7,278 bases of DNA from a bacterium (GTDB lineage Bacteria; Patescibacteriota; CPR2; UBA1875; JAJYID01), in assembly GCA_021791015.1 (NCBI GenBank), contig JAJYFH010000034.1, positions 1-7,278 on the forward strand, read 5' to 3'. A program made the position numbers and the translations under genes. Below are positions 1-4,540 of this stretch, one piece after another; positions within the stretch are counted from its first letter, which is position 1, and each line of letters starts with the position of its first letter. The notes beneath the pieces are model-generated. The model had not been told where the DNA came from. It saw only the letters and a program-made list of their open reading frames with translations, and ran no database searches.

Positions 1-35
1 ATCTTTAATTGTTCTTCTGTCATCTTGATACTCAC
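1..35 (-). CDS. 5' end of an unidentified gene leaving the window on the - strand
   Basis: On the minus strand a strong Shine-Dalgarno (AAAGGAG, complement of about 43-49) lies 6-7 bases before a GTG at 35-33. The frame stays open for 11 full codons to the edge and reads M-S-I-K-M-T-E-E-Q-L-K. The ATG at 23-21 is in the same frame but too far from the ribosome site, so GTG is preferred. The gene would be transcribed away from the carboxypeptidase. Too little is present to name a product. The call rests only on the ribosome site and the plausible peptide. Confidence 0.45.
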   Translation of the reverse strand, partial: MSIKMTEEQLK

Positions 36-107
36 TTTTAGCTCCTTTCAATTCTTAATTATTTGGTTAAAAGTGTCCAAGATGTCTGGACCCCGGATAT
101 AGTCAGA

Positions 108-133
108 GATTCTTCGTTTCACTCAGAATGACA
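108..133 (+). repeat. Short dispersed palindromic repeat (type B, degenerate)
   Basis: The stretch begins GATTCTTCG and ends CTCAGAATGACA. Its ends ATTCT and AGAAT form a short stem. It shares the GATTC...GAATGACA frame of the copies at 1210-1254, 3975-4018 and, inverted, 2631-2674. The GAATGACA end supplies the ATG at 128 that would otherwise look like the start of the next gene. Confidence 0.6.
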
Positions 134-145
134 TTGTTTTATAAT
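117..145 (+). promoter_or_regulatory. Promoter of the D,D-carboxypeptidase gene, probably leaderless
   Basis: A perfect -10 box TATAAT lies at 140-145, only 6 bases before the ATG at 152. That spacing places the transcription start at or next to the start codon, giving a leaderless mRNA. A weak -35 candidate, TTTCAC, lies at 117-122 with a 17-base spacer and overlaps the repeat at 108-133. The -10 is clear; the -35 is not. The same arrangement recurs before pth. Confidence 0.55.
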
Positions 146-151
146 AGATTT

Positions 152-1075
152 ATGAAAACCTTAATAATTGCGGCTTTAATATTTTTAGACATTATTCCTC
201 ACGGAGTTCCATTCGTTTCGGATATTCAAAAAAATCTCGAAAATAAGATTAAGGTGGAGACACATCAAGTAGCAGGAAATACAAATCAACCGCTGGATTT
301 TTCGCCGTTGCCATATCGAAACGATAAGTATTACACTCTAACCGCAAACGCCAATGCGTACATGGCGGTTGATATGGGCACGGGGGAGATATTGCTCGAG
401 AAAGACCAAGACCAGAAACTAGAGATAGCAAGCTTAACCAAGCTAATGACGGCGCGGCTGCTTTTGAAAGACGGAGATTTAAATAAAACCGTAATAGTTA
501 AAGAAAGCGATTTAAGTAAAGTGCCGGCAGAAGAAGCCAAAATGTGGCTGGCCGCGGGCGATAAAGTCGCATACAATACCTTGTTGCATGGACTTTTAAT
601 AAACTCCGGGGCTGACGCTGCACTTACAATTGCTGATAATCTGTATCCGGGCGGGTATAACGAATTTATTAGCAAAATGAACGAAGAAGCGGCAAATCTC
701 AACTTGAAAAATACCCATTACGACAACCCCGTCGGCTGGGACAGTGCACAGAACTATTCCACCGCCAAGGACCTGCAAATCCTGGCAAGAACGTTACTTC
801 AGGACAATACTTTCAGGAAAATCGTAGATACAAAAAGCGAGACCGTCTACTCAGAAAATGGCAGGCCATACAATCTGCAAAACACAAATGAACTTCTAAA
901 CAGCACGACGGTTTTTGGCGTAAAAACAGGCTTCACAGATAGCGCAGGCGAGTGCCTCATCGGTGCCGGCCGGGTCAAAGGCCAAGACGTTTTAACGGTT
1001 GTTTTGGGAACCGGTGATCGCTTCGGTGAAACAAAAAACCTTCTAAATTGGGCTGATTTGGTGTACAATTGGTAG
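152..1075 (+). CDS. D-alanyl-D-alanine carboxypeptidase (peptidase S11, DacA/PBP5-like)
   Basis: This serine D,D-peptidase of the penicillin-binding family would trim the terminal D-Ala from peptidoglycan stem peptides outside the cytoplasmic membrane. From the ATG at 152 it is 307 residues. Residues 2-22 are hydrophobic after a lysine, as in a signal peptide or signal anchor. The catalytic SxxK is S-L-T-K (Ser94, Lys97), and the third box is K-T-G at 258-260. The second box, normally S-x-N, reads S-G-A (152-154), so the usual Asn is Ala. The protein ends soon after the catalytic domain: the PBP5 C-terminal beta domain and amphipathic anchor are absent, so any membrane attachment must be N-terminal. 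The frame opens at ATG 128, but that codon lies in a repeat and upstream of the -10, so 152 is preferred. Family assignment is secure; which D,D-carboxypeptidase paralogue it is cannot be told. Confidence 0.9.
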   Translation: MKTLIIAALIFLDIIPHGVPFVSDIQKNLENKIKVETHQVAGNTNQPLDFSPLPYRNDKYYTLTANANAYMAVDMGTGEILLEKDQDQKLEIASLTKLMTARLLLKDGDLNKTVIVKESDLSKVPAEEAKMWLAAGDKVAYNTLLHGLLINSGADAALTIADNLYPGGYNEFISKMNEEAANLNLKNTHYDNPVGWDSAQNYSTAKDLQILARTLLQDNTFRKIVDTKSETVYSENGRPYNLQNTNELLNSTTVFGVKTGFTDSAGECLIGAGRVKGQDVLTVVLGTGDRFGETKNLLNWADLVYNW

Positions 1076-1093
1076 TCACGCTCGGAGAGCTGT

Positions 1094-1204
1094 AATGTTC
1101 AAAATTCATATTTCAATGATCAAATAAATGCTGACGGCCAATGTTTGAAAATTGGAGAATTAAGAATTGATTGAACATTGAATATTGGTAATTGAAAATT
1201 TAAA
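1094..1204. repeat. AT-rich spacer with imperfect inverted repeats
   Basis: The gap after the carboxypeptidase gene is very AT-rich and made of variations on AATTTTCAAT and TTCAATGTTCAAT. AATGTTCAA at 1094-1102 is inverted as TTGAACATT at 1171-1179. TTCAATGATCAAAT near 1113-1126 is another diverged copy. No open frame, tRNA or terminator with a T tract is visible. A similar AT-rich stretch lies at 5890-5945 before topA. Confidence 0.4.
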
Positions 1205-1209
1205 TTTAA

Positions 1210-1254
1210 GGGGTTCCTCCGCTCGCCACTAACGTGGTGTCGGCCGGAATGACG
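1210..1254 (+). repeat. Dispersed palindromic repeat (type B) overlapping the region before der
   Basis: A nested hairpin: TTCC 1214-1217 pairs with GGAA 1246-1249, CCG 1219-1221 with CGG 1241-1243, and CGCCAC 1224-1229 with GTGGTG 1234-1239 around loop TAAC. It ends GGAATGACG, like the other copies. The GTG codons at 1234 and 1237 and the ATG at 1249 lie inside it and are in frame with der, creating false start candidates. Confidence 0.7.
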
Positions 1255-1272
1255 CTAAAGGATGCAGATACG

Positions 1273-2613
1273 ATGTTAAAAGCAGCTTTGGTCGGACGGC
1301 CGAATGTCGGCAAAAGTTCGATATACAACCGAATATTAGGAAAGAAGCAGGCCATCACCACCGACATCCCCGGCACCACACGGGATTGGAATGAGGAAAT
1401 CGTCGAAATAGATGGCAAGACTTTTAATATTGCCGATACTGCGGGCATAGAAAAGCATGCCAAGGAAGAATTAAAAAAGAAAGTTAAAGACCAGTTTGAC
1501 CAAAACATTGAATCGGTTGATTTGATATTTTTTGTGGTCGATGCATCCACCGGCATCACGGCAGAAGACCAAAGCATTGCCGGCTATTTGAGAAAGCTAG
1601 GAAAACCGGTTTCTCTAATCGTAAATAAAACCGATCTAGCTAAAAATCAATCCGAGATATCCGAGTTTTATAAGCTTGGCTTCGGCGAGGCTACAAAAGT
1701 TTCAGCAAAGAGAAGAGACGGGGTCGATGAAATGCTTAATCAAATTTTAGAAAAATCCAACGCAGCCGAGACGGGAGAGACGCAAGTAGCAAAAATAAAA
1801 GTCTCTATTTTGGGTCGTCCAAATGCCGGTAAATCATCATTTTTAAATAAACTGATTGATGAAGAGAAATTCATTGTTTCTGAAACCCCCGGCACAACCC
1901 GAGACGTGAACTCGACTGATGTTACATATAAAGATAATGAGATCATCTTTTTAGATACCGCAGGCCTTCGCCGGCGGGGAAAAATAGGAAAAACCCCGGG
2001 CGAAAAGCAAGAAGGCGTGGTAGAGAGATTTTCGGCCGATCGGACAAGAAAAGCGCTTGAAGAATCAGACATCGCCATTTTGATTGTCGATGCTGCTGAC
2101 GGCATCACCTCGCAAGACATGCATGTAGCCGGTTTTATCAAGGATGCCGGCAAAGGAGTAATAATTGTTGTCAATAAATGGGATCTGGCTAACGATGGTT
2201 TCCGCCATGGCTTTGACGAAGTTGAAAGCTTTACTCGGCTGGCGCGGCATAAATTTGAGTTTTTGCCATATGCGCCTTTGATCTTTGTTTCATCTCAAAC
2301 AGGCAAAAATGTACAAAAGGTTTTAGATTTGATACTTGAGATTAAGGAAAAGAGAGAACAGAGAATTCCAACCGCAGAGCTAAATCACTTCTTAAGCAAA
2401 ATGCTATACGCCAAACCGCCGGTTTCAATCGACAGGCATCAGGTGAATATAAAATACGCGACGCAAGCGGACATAAATCCTCCATCATTTGTCTTTTTTG
2501 CAAATTATCCGGAAAAGGTCCATTTCTCATATCGGCGATACCTCGAAAATCGTATTCGCGAAAACTGGGACTTTACCGGCACCCCGATAAAAATCACCTT
2601 CAAGGCGAAATAA
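1273..2613 (+). CDS. der: Ribosome assembly GTPase Der (EngA)
   Basis: Der is a cytoplasmic GTPase with two tandem G domains and a C-terminal KH-like domain, needed for maturation of the 50S subunit. From ATG 1273 the protein is 446 residues, normal for the family. G domain 1 shows GRPNVGKSS (8-16), PGTTRD, DTAG (55-58) and NKTD (118-121). G domain 2 shows GRPNAGKSS (181-189), a second PGTTRD, DTAG (228-231) and NKWD (301-304). The last roughly 110 residues fit the KH-like domain. The frame continues upstream to GTG 1234, but those 13 codons come from the repeat at 1210-1254. The start MLKAALVGRPNVGKS matches the family N-terminus, and AAAGGA at 1257-1262 lies 10 bases before it, slightly long. 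No dedicated terminator follows; repeat hairpins begin 17 bases after the stop. Confidence 0.96.
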   Translation: MLKAALVGRPNVGKSSIYNRILGKKQAITTDIPGTTRDWNEEIVEIDGKTFNIADTAGIEKHAKEELKKKVKDQFDQNIESVDLIFFVVDASTGITAEDQSIAGYLRKLGKPVSLIVNKTDLAKNQSEISEFYKLGFGEATKVSAKRRDGVDEMLNQILEKSNAAETGETQVAKIKVSILGRPNAGKSSFLNKLIDEEKFIVSETPGTTRDVNSTDVTYKDNEIIFLDTAGLRRRGKIGKTPGEKQEGVVERFSADRTRKALEESDIAILIVDAADGITSQDMHVAGFIKDAGKGVIIVVNKWDLANDGFRHGFDEVESFTRLARHKFEFLPYAPLIFVSSQTGKNVQKVLDLILEIKEKREQRIPTAELNHFLSKMLYAKPPVSIDRHQVNIKYATQADINPPSFVFFANYPEKVHFSYRRYLENRIRENWDFTGTPIKITFKAK

Positions 2614-2630
2614 AAATAACCACCCATTCC

Positions 2631-2674
2631 GTCATCCCGAGCGACTTCCTGATAAGGACAAGCCGAGGGATCCC
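2631..2674 (-). repeat. Dispersed palindromic repeat (type B, inverted)
   Basis: Reads GTCATCCCGA at the left and GAGGGATCCC at the right. ATCCC and GGGAT pair at the base and TCCT-gata-AGGA forms the tip. On the minus strand it has the same GGGATYCCTCG...CTCGGRATGAC frame as the copy inside pth at 3975-4018. It lies 17 bases after the der stop and could fold in the der transcript, but no T tract follows, so it is not called a terminator. Confidence 0.65.
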
Positions 2675-2684
2675 TTTCCTTTCC

Positions 2685-2779
2685 TGTCATTCTGAACTTG
2701 ATTCAGAATCTATATTTATAATTAAAAACTGGATTCCGGATCAACTGATTATACTTTAAAGGAATAGTCCGGAATGACA
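2685..2779. repeat. Paired palindromic repeat (type A) with an enlarged right loop
   Basis: Two hairpins face each other, with TGTCATTC at the left end and GAATGACA at the right. The left stem is ATTCTGAA/TTCAGAAT around cttga. The right stem is ATTCCGGA (2733-2740) with TCCGGAAT. The right loop carries about 21 extra bases (2745-2765) compared with the copy at 5952-6020. The two halves are joined by an AT-rich linker. The whole resembles a miniature element with short terminal inverted repeats. Confidence 0.7.
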
Positions 2780-2803
2780 GAAATACTGGGGCCGTAGAAA
2801 AAT

Positions 2804-2832
2804 TTGACTAATCGCCGCCATTGTGGTATTAT
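2804..2832 (+). promoter_or_regulatory. Near-consensus sigma-70 promoter of the small two-gene unit
   Basis: TTGACT at 2804-2809 and TATTAT at 2827-2832 are separated by exactly 17 bases. Each box differs from consensus at one position. Transcription would begin near 2839, leaving a leader of about 60 bases before the TTG start at 2898. It lies just downstream of the repeat at 2685-2779, so the unit has its own promoter and is not part of a der operon. Confidence 0.75.
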
Positions 2833-2883
2833 GCATATGGTTTTGAAACAAAGAGGGAGTGATCCCATCTTTTTATTTCACCG

Positions 2884-2890
2884 AGGAGGT
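2884..2890 (+). promoter_or_regulatory. Strong Shine-Dalgarno that sets a TTG start at 2898
   Basis: AGGAGGT, running on into GAG, lies 7 bases before TTG 2898. The alternative GTG at 2859 has GGGAG directly against the codon, which is too close to work. This favours the TTG start and removes 13 residues from the longest open frame. Confidence 0.75.
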
Positions 2891-2897
2891 GAGAACT

Positions 2898-3215
2898 TTG
2901 ACTCTTGACCAAATAACCATTCAAGTCTGCAAGAATGTGCTCGAACAGCTACCGAGCGACAGTCCTGACCTTCAAGATGTTATTTCAAACCTTAAAAGAA
3001 TCGTGGCTGGCGAAGAACTCCCTCGCGAAGAGATTAATAAGCTGCAAGATTACTTCCGGACGGTTTCTGGGCTGTTCGACGAAGAATGGGCTAAGGCTGA
3101 TCAACCAACCCCTTCTTGCTATGACGGACCCAGGAAATGTCCGGTATGCGGCAAAGATTATAGGGGAGGTCCCCACGGCTGCCCGCAAGGCTGCAATCCA
3201 CAGTACCAGAAATAA
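2898..3215 (+). CDS. Small uncharacterised protein with a C-terminal Cys-rich, zinc-ribbon-like motif
   Basis: I do not recognise the family. From TTG 2898 the product is 105 residues, soluble, with no signal peptide or membrane segment. Residues 1-75 look helical and acidic (E/D/L/Q-rich, for example NVLEQLPSDSPDLQDV). The C-terminus carries CPVCG, then about 11 residues, then CPQGC (C-x2-C and C-x3-C), a plausible zinc-binding knuckle with Gly and His between. It is the first gene of a unit with its own promoter and ends 18 bases before the next start. GC content and codon use look higher than in der or pth. Coding is supported by the promoter, the Shine-Dalgarno, the motif and the downstream partner; function is unknown. 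A nucleic-acid or protein-binding role for the Cys motif is only inference. Confidence 0.75.
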   Translation: MTLDQITIQVCKNVLEQLPSDSPDLQDVISNLKRIVAGEELPREEINKLQDYFRTVSGLFDEEWAKADQPTPSCYDGPRKCPVCGKDYRGGPHGCPQGCNPQYQK

Positions 3216-3222
3216 TACCGAT

Positions 3223-3227
3223 GGAGG
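3223..3227 (+). promoter_or_regulatory. Shine-Dalgarno that favours a GTG start at 3234
   Basis: GGAGG is followed by ttgatc and then GTG 3234, a 6-base spacing. The in-frame TTG at 3228 directly abuts GGAGG and is unlikely to be used. Confidence 0.7.
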
Positions 3228-3233
3228 TTGATC

Positions 3234-3530
3234 GTGGCCGTTGATTCAATACTAATGATTTGCATCGAACCCGGAAGGTACTACAGACAGCACCTGGTTA
3301 TACCTCGGGGTGAATTAGACGCACCCGAAAACCGGGATCAATCCTTCTGGGGAGATGTGTTCGTTAAGTCCATCTTCTTCGAAGATCTGGAAGCGAAGGG
3401 TTTCGGGACGAGGCAGAGTATGCTGGAACCAGGGGAATCCCGAGAAAGAGAGGGATTCACGATCAGGGAAGTACAGCTCCTAAGCGAGGATGAGTTCGAG
3501 CAGCTTCTGTTCGATTGGACCTGGATCTAA
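3234..3530 (+). CDS. Small uncharacterised acidic protein, second gene of the unit
   Basis: I do not recognise the family. From GTG 3234 it is 98 residues and acidic overall. The start M-A-V-D-S-I-L-M-I-C-I-E-P-G-R suggests a beta strand; the middle is aromatic and charged (for example SFWGDVFVKSIFFEDLEAKGFG). The end is very acidic and aromatic (LLSEDEFEQLLFDWTWI), so the C-terminus is two tryptophans and an isoleucine within the last four residues. No signal peptide or membrane span is seen. It follows the Cys-motif gene by 18 bases and precedes a strong terminator, so the two are co-transcribed and probably work together. As with its partner, the base composition looks richer in GC than the housekeeping genes around it. 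Function unknown. Confidence 0.72.
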   Translation: MAVDSILMICIEPGRYYRQHLVIPRGELDAPENRDQSFWGDVFVKSIFFEDLEAKGFGTRQSMLEPGESREREGFTIREVQLLSEDEFEQLLFDWTWI

Positions 3531-3546
3531 CGAGGCCCCCACCTCT

Positions 3547-3606
3547 AAAGCGGCGGCGAAGAAGAATAAGCAATATGGAAATTGCGACTCTTCGGAGCCG
3601 CTTTTT
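3547..3606 (+). terminator. Intrinsic terminator of the small two-gene unit
   Basis: AAAGCGGC 3547-3554 pairs with GCCGCTTT 3597-3604 and is followed by more T and a T-rich tail (CTTTTTCCTTTG). Inside, CGAAGA 3557-3562 pairs with TCTTCG 3589-3594 and GCAAT 3570-3574 with ATTGC 3581-3585, so one long interrupted hairpin forms. It begins 16 bases after the stop of the second gene. Confidence 0.85.
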
Positions 3607-3655
3607 CCTTTGTTACGGATTCGCACTTAATGATGATAAATTATCTTAATACCCC

Positions 3656-3715
3656 GTCATTCCCGCGCAGGCGGGAATCTAGCCAATCTGGATTCCCGCC
3701 TGCGCGGGAATGACA
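3656..3715. repeat. Paired palindromic repeat (type A), perfect 24-bp inverted repeat
   Basis: Bases 3656-3679 are the exact reverse complement of 3691-3714, separated by 11 bases. Each half is itself a hairpin: ATTCCCGC...GCGGGAAT around a short centre. The half resembles the ATTCCC-N8-GGGAAT repeats known as dRS3 in Neisseria and similar repeats in other bacteria; that is a resemblance in form, not proof of descent. It lies about 25 bases before the pth -35 box. Translated on either strand such copies give VIPAKAGI or DSRLRGND peptides. Confidence 0.85.
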
Positions 3716-3739
3716 AGAAAATTAGTGCGAAATTTGTAT

Positions 3740-3767
3740 TTGTTAGAGAATGGTTTTGGTCTATAAT
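3740..3767 (+). promoter_or_regulatory. Promoter of pth, apparently leaderless
   Basis: TTGTTA at 3740-3745 and a perfect TATAAT at 3762-3767 have a 16-base spacer. The -10 ends 7 bases before ATG 3775, so RNA would begin at or one base before that codon. No Shine-Dalgarno lies upstream. The ATG at 3766 overlaps the -10 box itself and cannot be in the mRNA if this promoter is used. Confidence 0.65.
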
Positions 3768-3774
3768 GGTTCTT

Positions 3775-4437
3775 ATGAAAGTAAAAACGCTTATAGTCGG
3801 GCTTGGAAATCCCGGCAGCAAATACGCTGGTACCAGGCACAATGCTGGATTTATGATGCTGGACTCTATGTGTAATGATTTTAAACTTGAAAAAAAATTT
3901 GATGCAGAAGTTTGCGAGATGATTGATATAGATTCCCGCCTTCGCGGGAATGACATAGAGGGGGGTAAGAAAAAGGGATTCCTCGACTCGTCGCTCCGCG
4001 AAGTCACTCGGAATGACAAAGAAAGAGGTGAGCAAATTGTTTTGATGAAACCGCAAACGTTCATGAACCTATCCGGCAAAGCCGTAAAGTCGTTTGCAGA
4101 TTTTTACAAAGTCAGCCCGGCGGATATCTGGGTTGTCCATGACGATATTGATATTGACTTTGGCGAAGTGCGGATCAGAGAAAACGGAAGTTCGGCAGGG
4201 CACAAAGGCGTTCAATCAATTATTGAAAACCTGGGTACGGAAAATTTCTGGCGATTTAGAATCGGCGTAAAAAATGAAAAATTGGGGCAAATCGAAACCG
4301 AGGACTTCGTACTGCAGAGATTTGTATCTGGCGAGGAGAATATCCTGCCGGAAATTGTCGAGAAATGCGCAGGTGAGATAAAAAAATCTATCGAGGAGGG
4401 TAATCCGGAAGCAAAAATAATTGAGGTAAACAGATGA
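3775..4437 (+). CDS. pth: Peptidyl-tRNA hydrolase with an in-frame repeat-derived insert
   Basis: Pth cleaves the ester bond of peptidyl-tRNAs released by stalled ribosomes and so recycles tRNA in the cytoplasm. From ATG 3775 it has 220 residues; typical Pth has about 185-195. The N-terminus shows GLGNPG (Asn12) and TRHNAG (His22, the catalytic His). Then follow KPQTFMNLSGKAV (Asn98), HDDIDIDFG (Asp123) and SAGHKGVQSI. The Asn of the usual GHNG motif (E. coli Asn114) is Lys here. About 34 extra residues (roughly 50-84) are encoded by two palindromic repeats lying in the loop before EQIVLMKPQTFMN. Removing them restores normal length. The core motifs after the insert stay in frame, so the gene is probably functional. 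ATG 3766 is 3 codons upstream but lies in the -10 box. TGA is the stop, three residues after a normal-looking IEVNR end region. Confidence 0.93.
   Translation: MKVKTLIVGLGNPGSKYAGTRHNAGFMMLDSMCNDFKLEKKFDAEVCEMIDIDSRLRGNDIEGGKKKGFLDSSLREVTRNDKERGEQIVLMKPQTFMNLSGKAVKSFADFYKVSPADIWVVHDDIDIDFGEVRIRENGSSAGHKGVQSIIENLGTENFWRFRIGVKNEKLGQIETEDFVLQRFVSGEENILPEIVEKCAGEIKKSIEEGNPEAKIIEVNR
3928..3955 (+). repeat. Type A half-repeat inside pth
   Basis: Reads ATAGATTCCCGCC then TTCGCGGGAATGACA. The stem ATTCCCGC/GCGGGAAT has a short centre. It matches the right half of the element at 3656-3715, with a one-base change in the centre. In the pth frame it encodes I-D-S-R-L-R-G-N-D-I with no stop. Confidence 0.85.
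3975..4018 (+). repeat. Type B repeat inside pth
   Basis: Begins GGGATTCCTCG and ends CTCGGAATGACA. ATTCC/GGAAT forms the base, and GACT/AGTC (about 3985-3988 and 4002-4005) an inner stem. It lies 19 bases after the type A half-repeat in the same orientation, and encodes G-F-L-D-S-S-L-R-E-V-T-R-N-D-K in the pth frame. Its minus-strand relative is at 2631-2674. Confidence 0.82.
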
Positions 4438-4451
4438 GAAATGCACGGGTT

Positions 4452-4487
4452 CGCGAGGTTCAACCTCGTACGAGGTTGAACCTCGCG
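4452..4487. repeat. Perfect 36-bp palindrome
   Basis: The 36 bases equal their own reverse complement. Each half also contains a near-palindrome, CGAGGTT-C-AACCTCG and CGAGGTT-G-AACCTCG, joined by TA. The sequence can thus form one long hairpin or two small side-by-side hairpins. It starts 14 bases after the pth stop. No T tract follows on either strand, so it is not a standard intrinsic terminator; it looks like a dispersed palindromic element or a protein-binding site. Confidence 0.8.
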
Positions 4488-4493
4488 CAAAAT

Positions 4494-4532
4494 AAAATAA
4501 GAAAAGAACCGGATCGGCTCTCTTCTTATTTT
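4494..4532 (+). terminator. Terminator-like hairpin after pth
   Basis: AAAATAAGAA 4494-4503 pairs perfectly with TTCTTATTTT 4523-4532. Inside, AGA/TCT and CCG/CGG continue the stem around a GAT loop, with two A-C mismatches. The 3' arm is itself T-rich. The GC core is short, so termination would be modest; A-rich 5' and T-rich 3' arms could serve both strands. It separates pth from the structured RNA region. Confidence 0.5.
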
Positions 4533-4540
4533 CAAAAAAT

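Noticed and set aside
1076..1092. Terminator after the carboxypeptidase gene
   Set aside because: GCTC-gga-GAGC at 1080-1090 is a short stem with no following T tract.
1740..2174. A 144-codon minus-strand frame inside der
   Set aside because: It lies wholly across conserved GTPase motifs of der and has no independent support.
2935..3231. A 98-codon + strand frame overlapping the Cys-motif gene
   Set aside because: It lacks a Shine-Dalgarno and is frame-shifted against the gene that has the promoter, ribosome site and Cys motif.
3655..3715. CRISPR-like repetition or terminator at the GTCATTCCC repeats
   Set aside because: There are only two inverted halves and no regularly spaced direct repeats, and no T tract follows; a paired palindromic element fits better.
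3657..4079. Two long minus-strand open frames containing VIPAKAGI-type peptides
   Set aside because: They are shadows of pth and the palindromic repeats. VIPAKAGI and VIPAQAGI are the usual translations of such repeats and not a real protein.
4435..4437. Alternative code with TGA as Gly, as in some CPR lineages
   Set aside because: The TGA falls exactly at a normal Pth C-terminus, and the other complete genes end in TAA or TAG with TGG for Trp; nothing requires recoding.
4450..4490. The 36-bp palindrome as a rho-independent terminator for pth
   Set aside because: The 3' side runs into CAAAATAAAATAAG with no T run; the hairpin at 4494-4532 is the better candidate.
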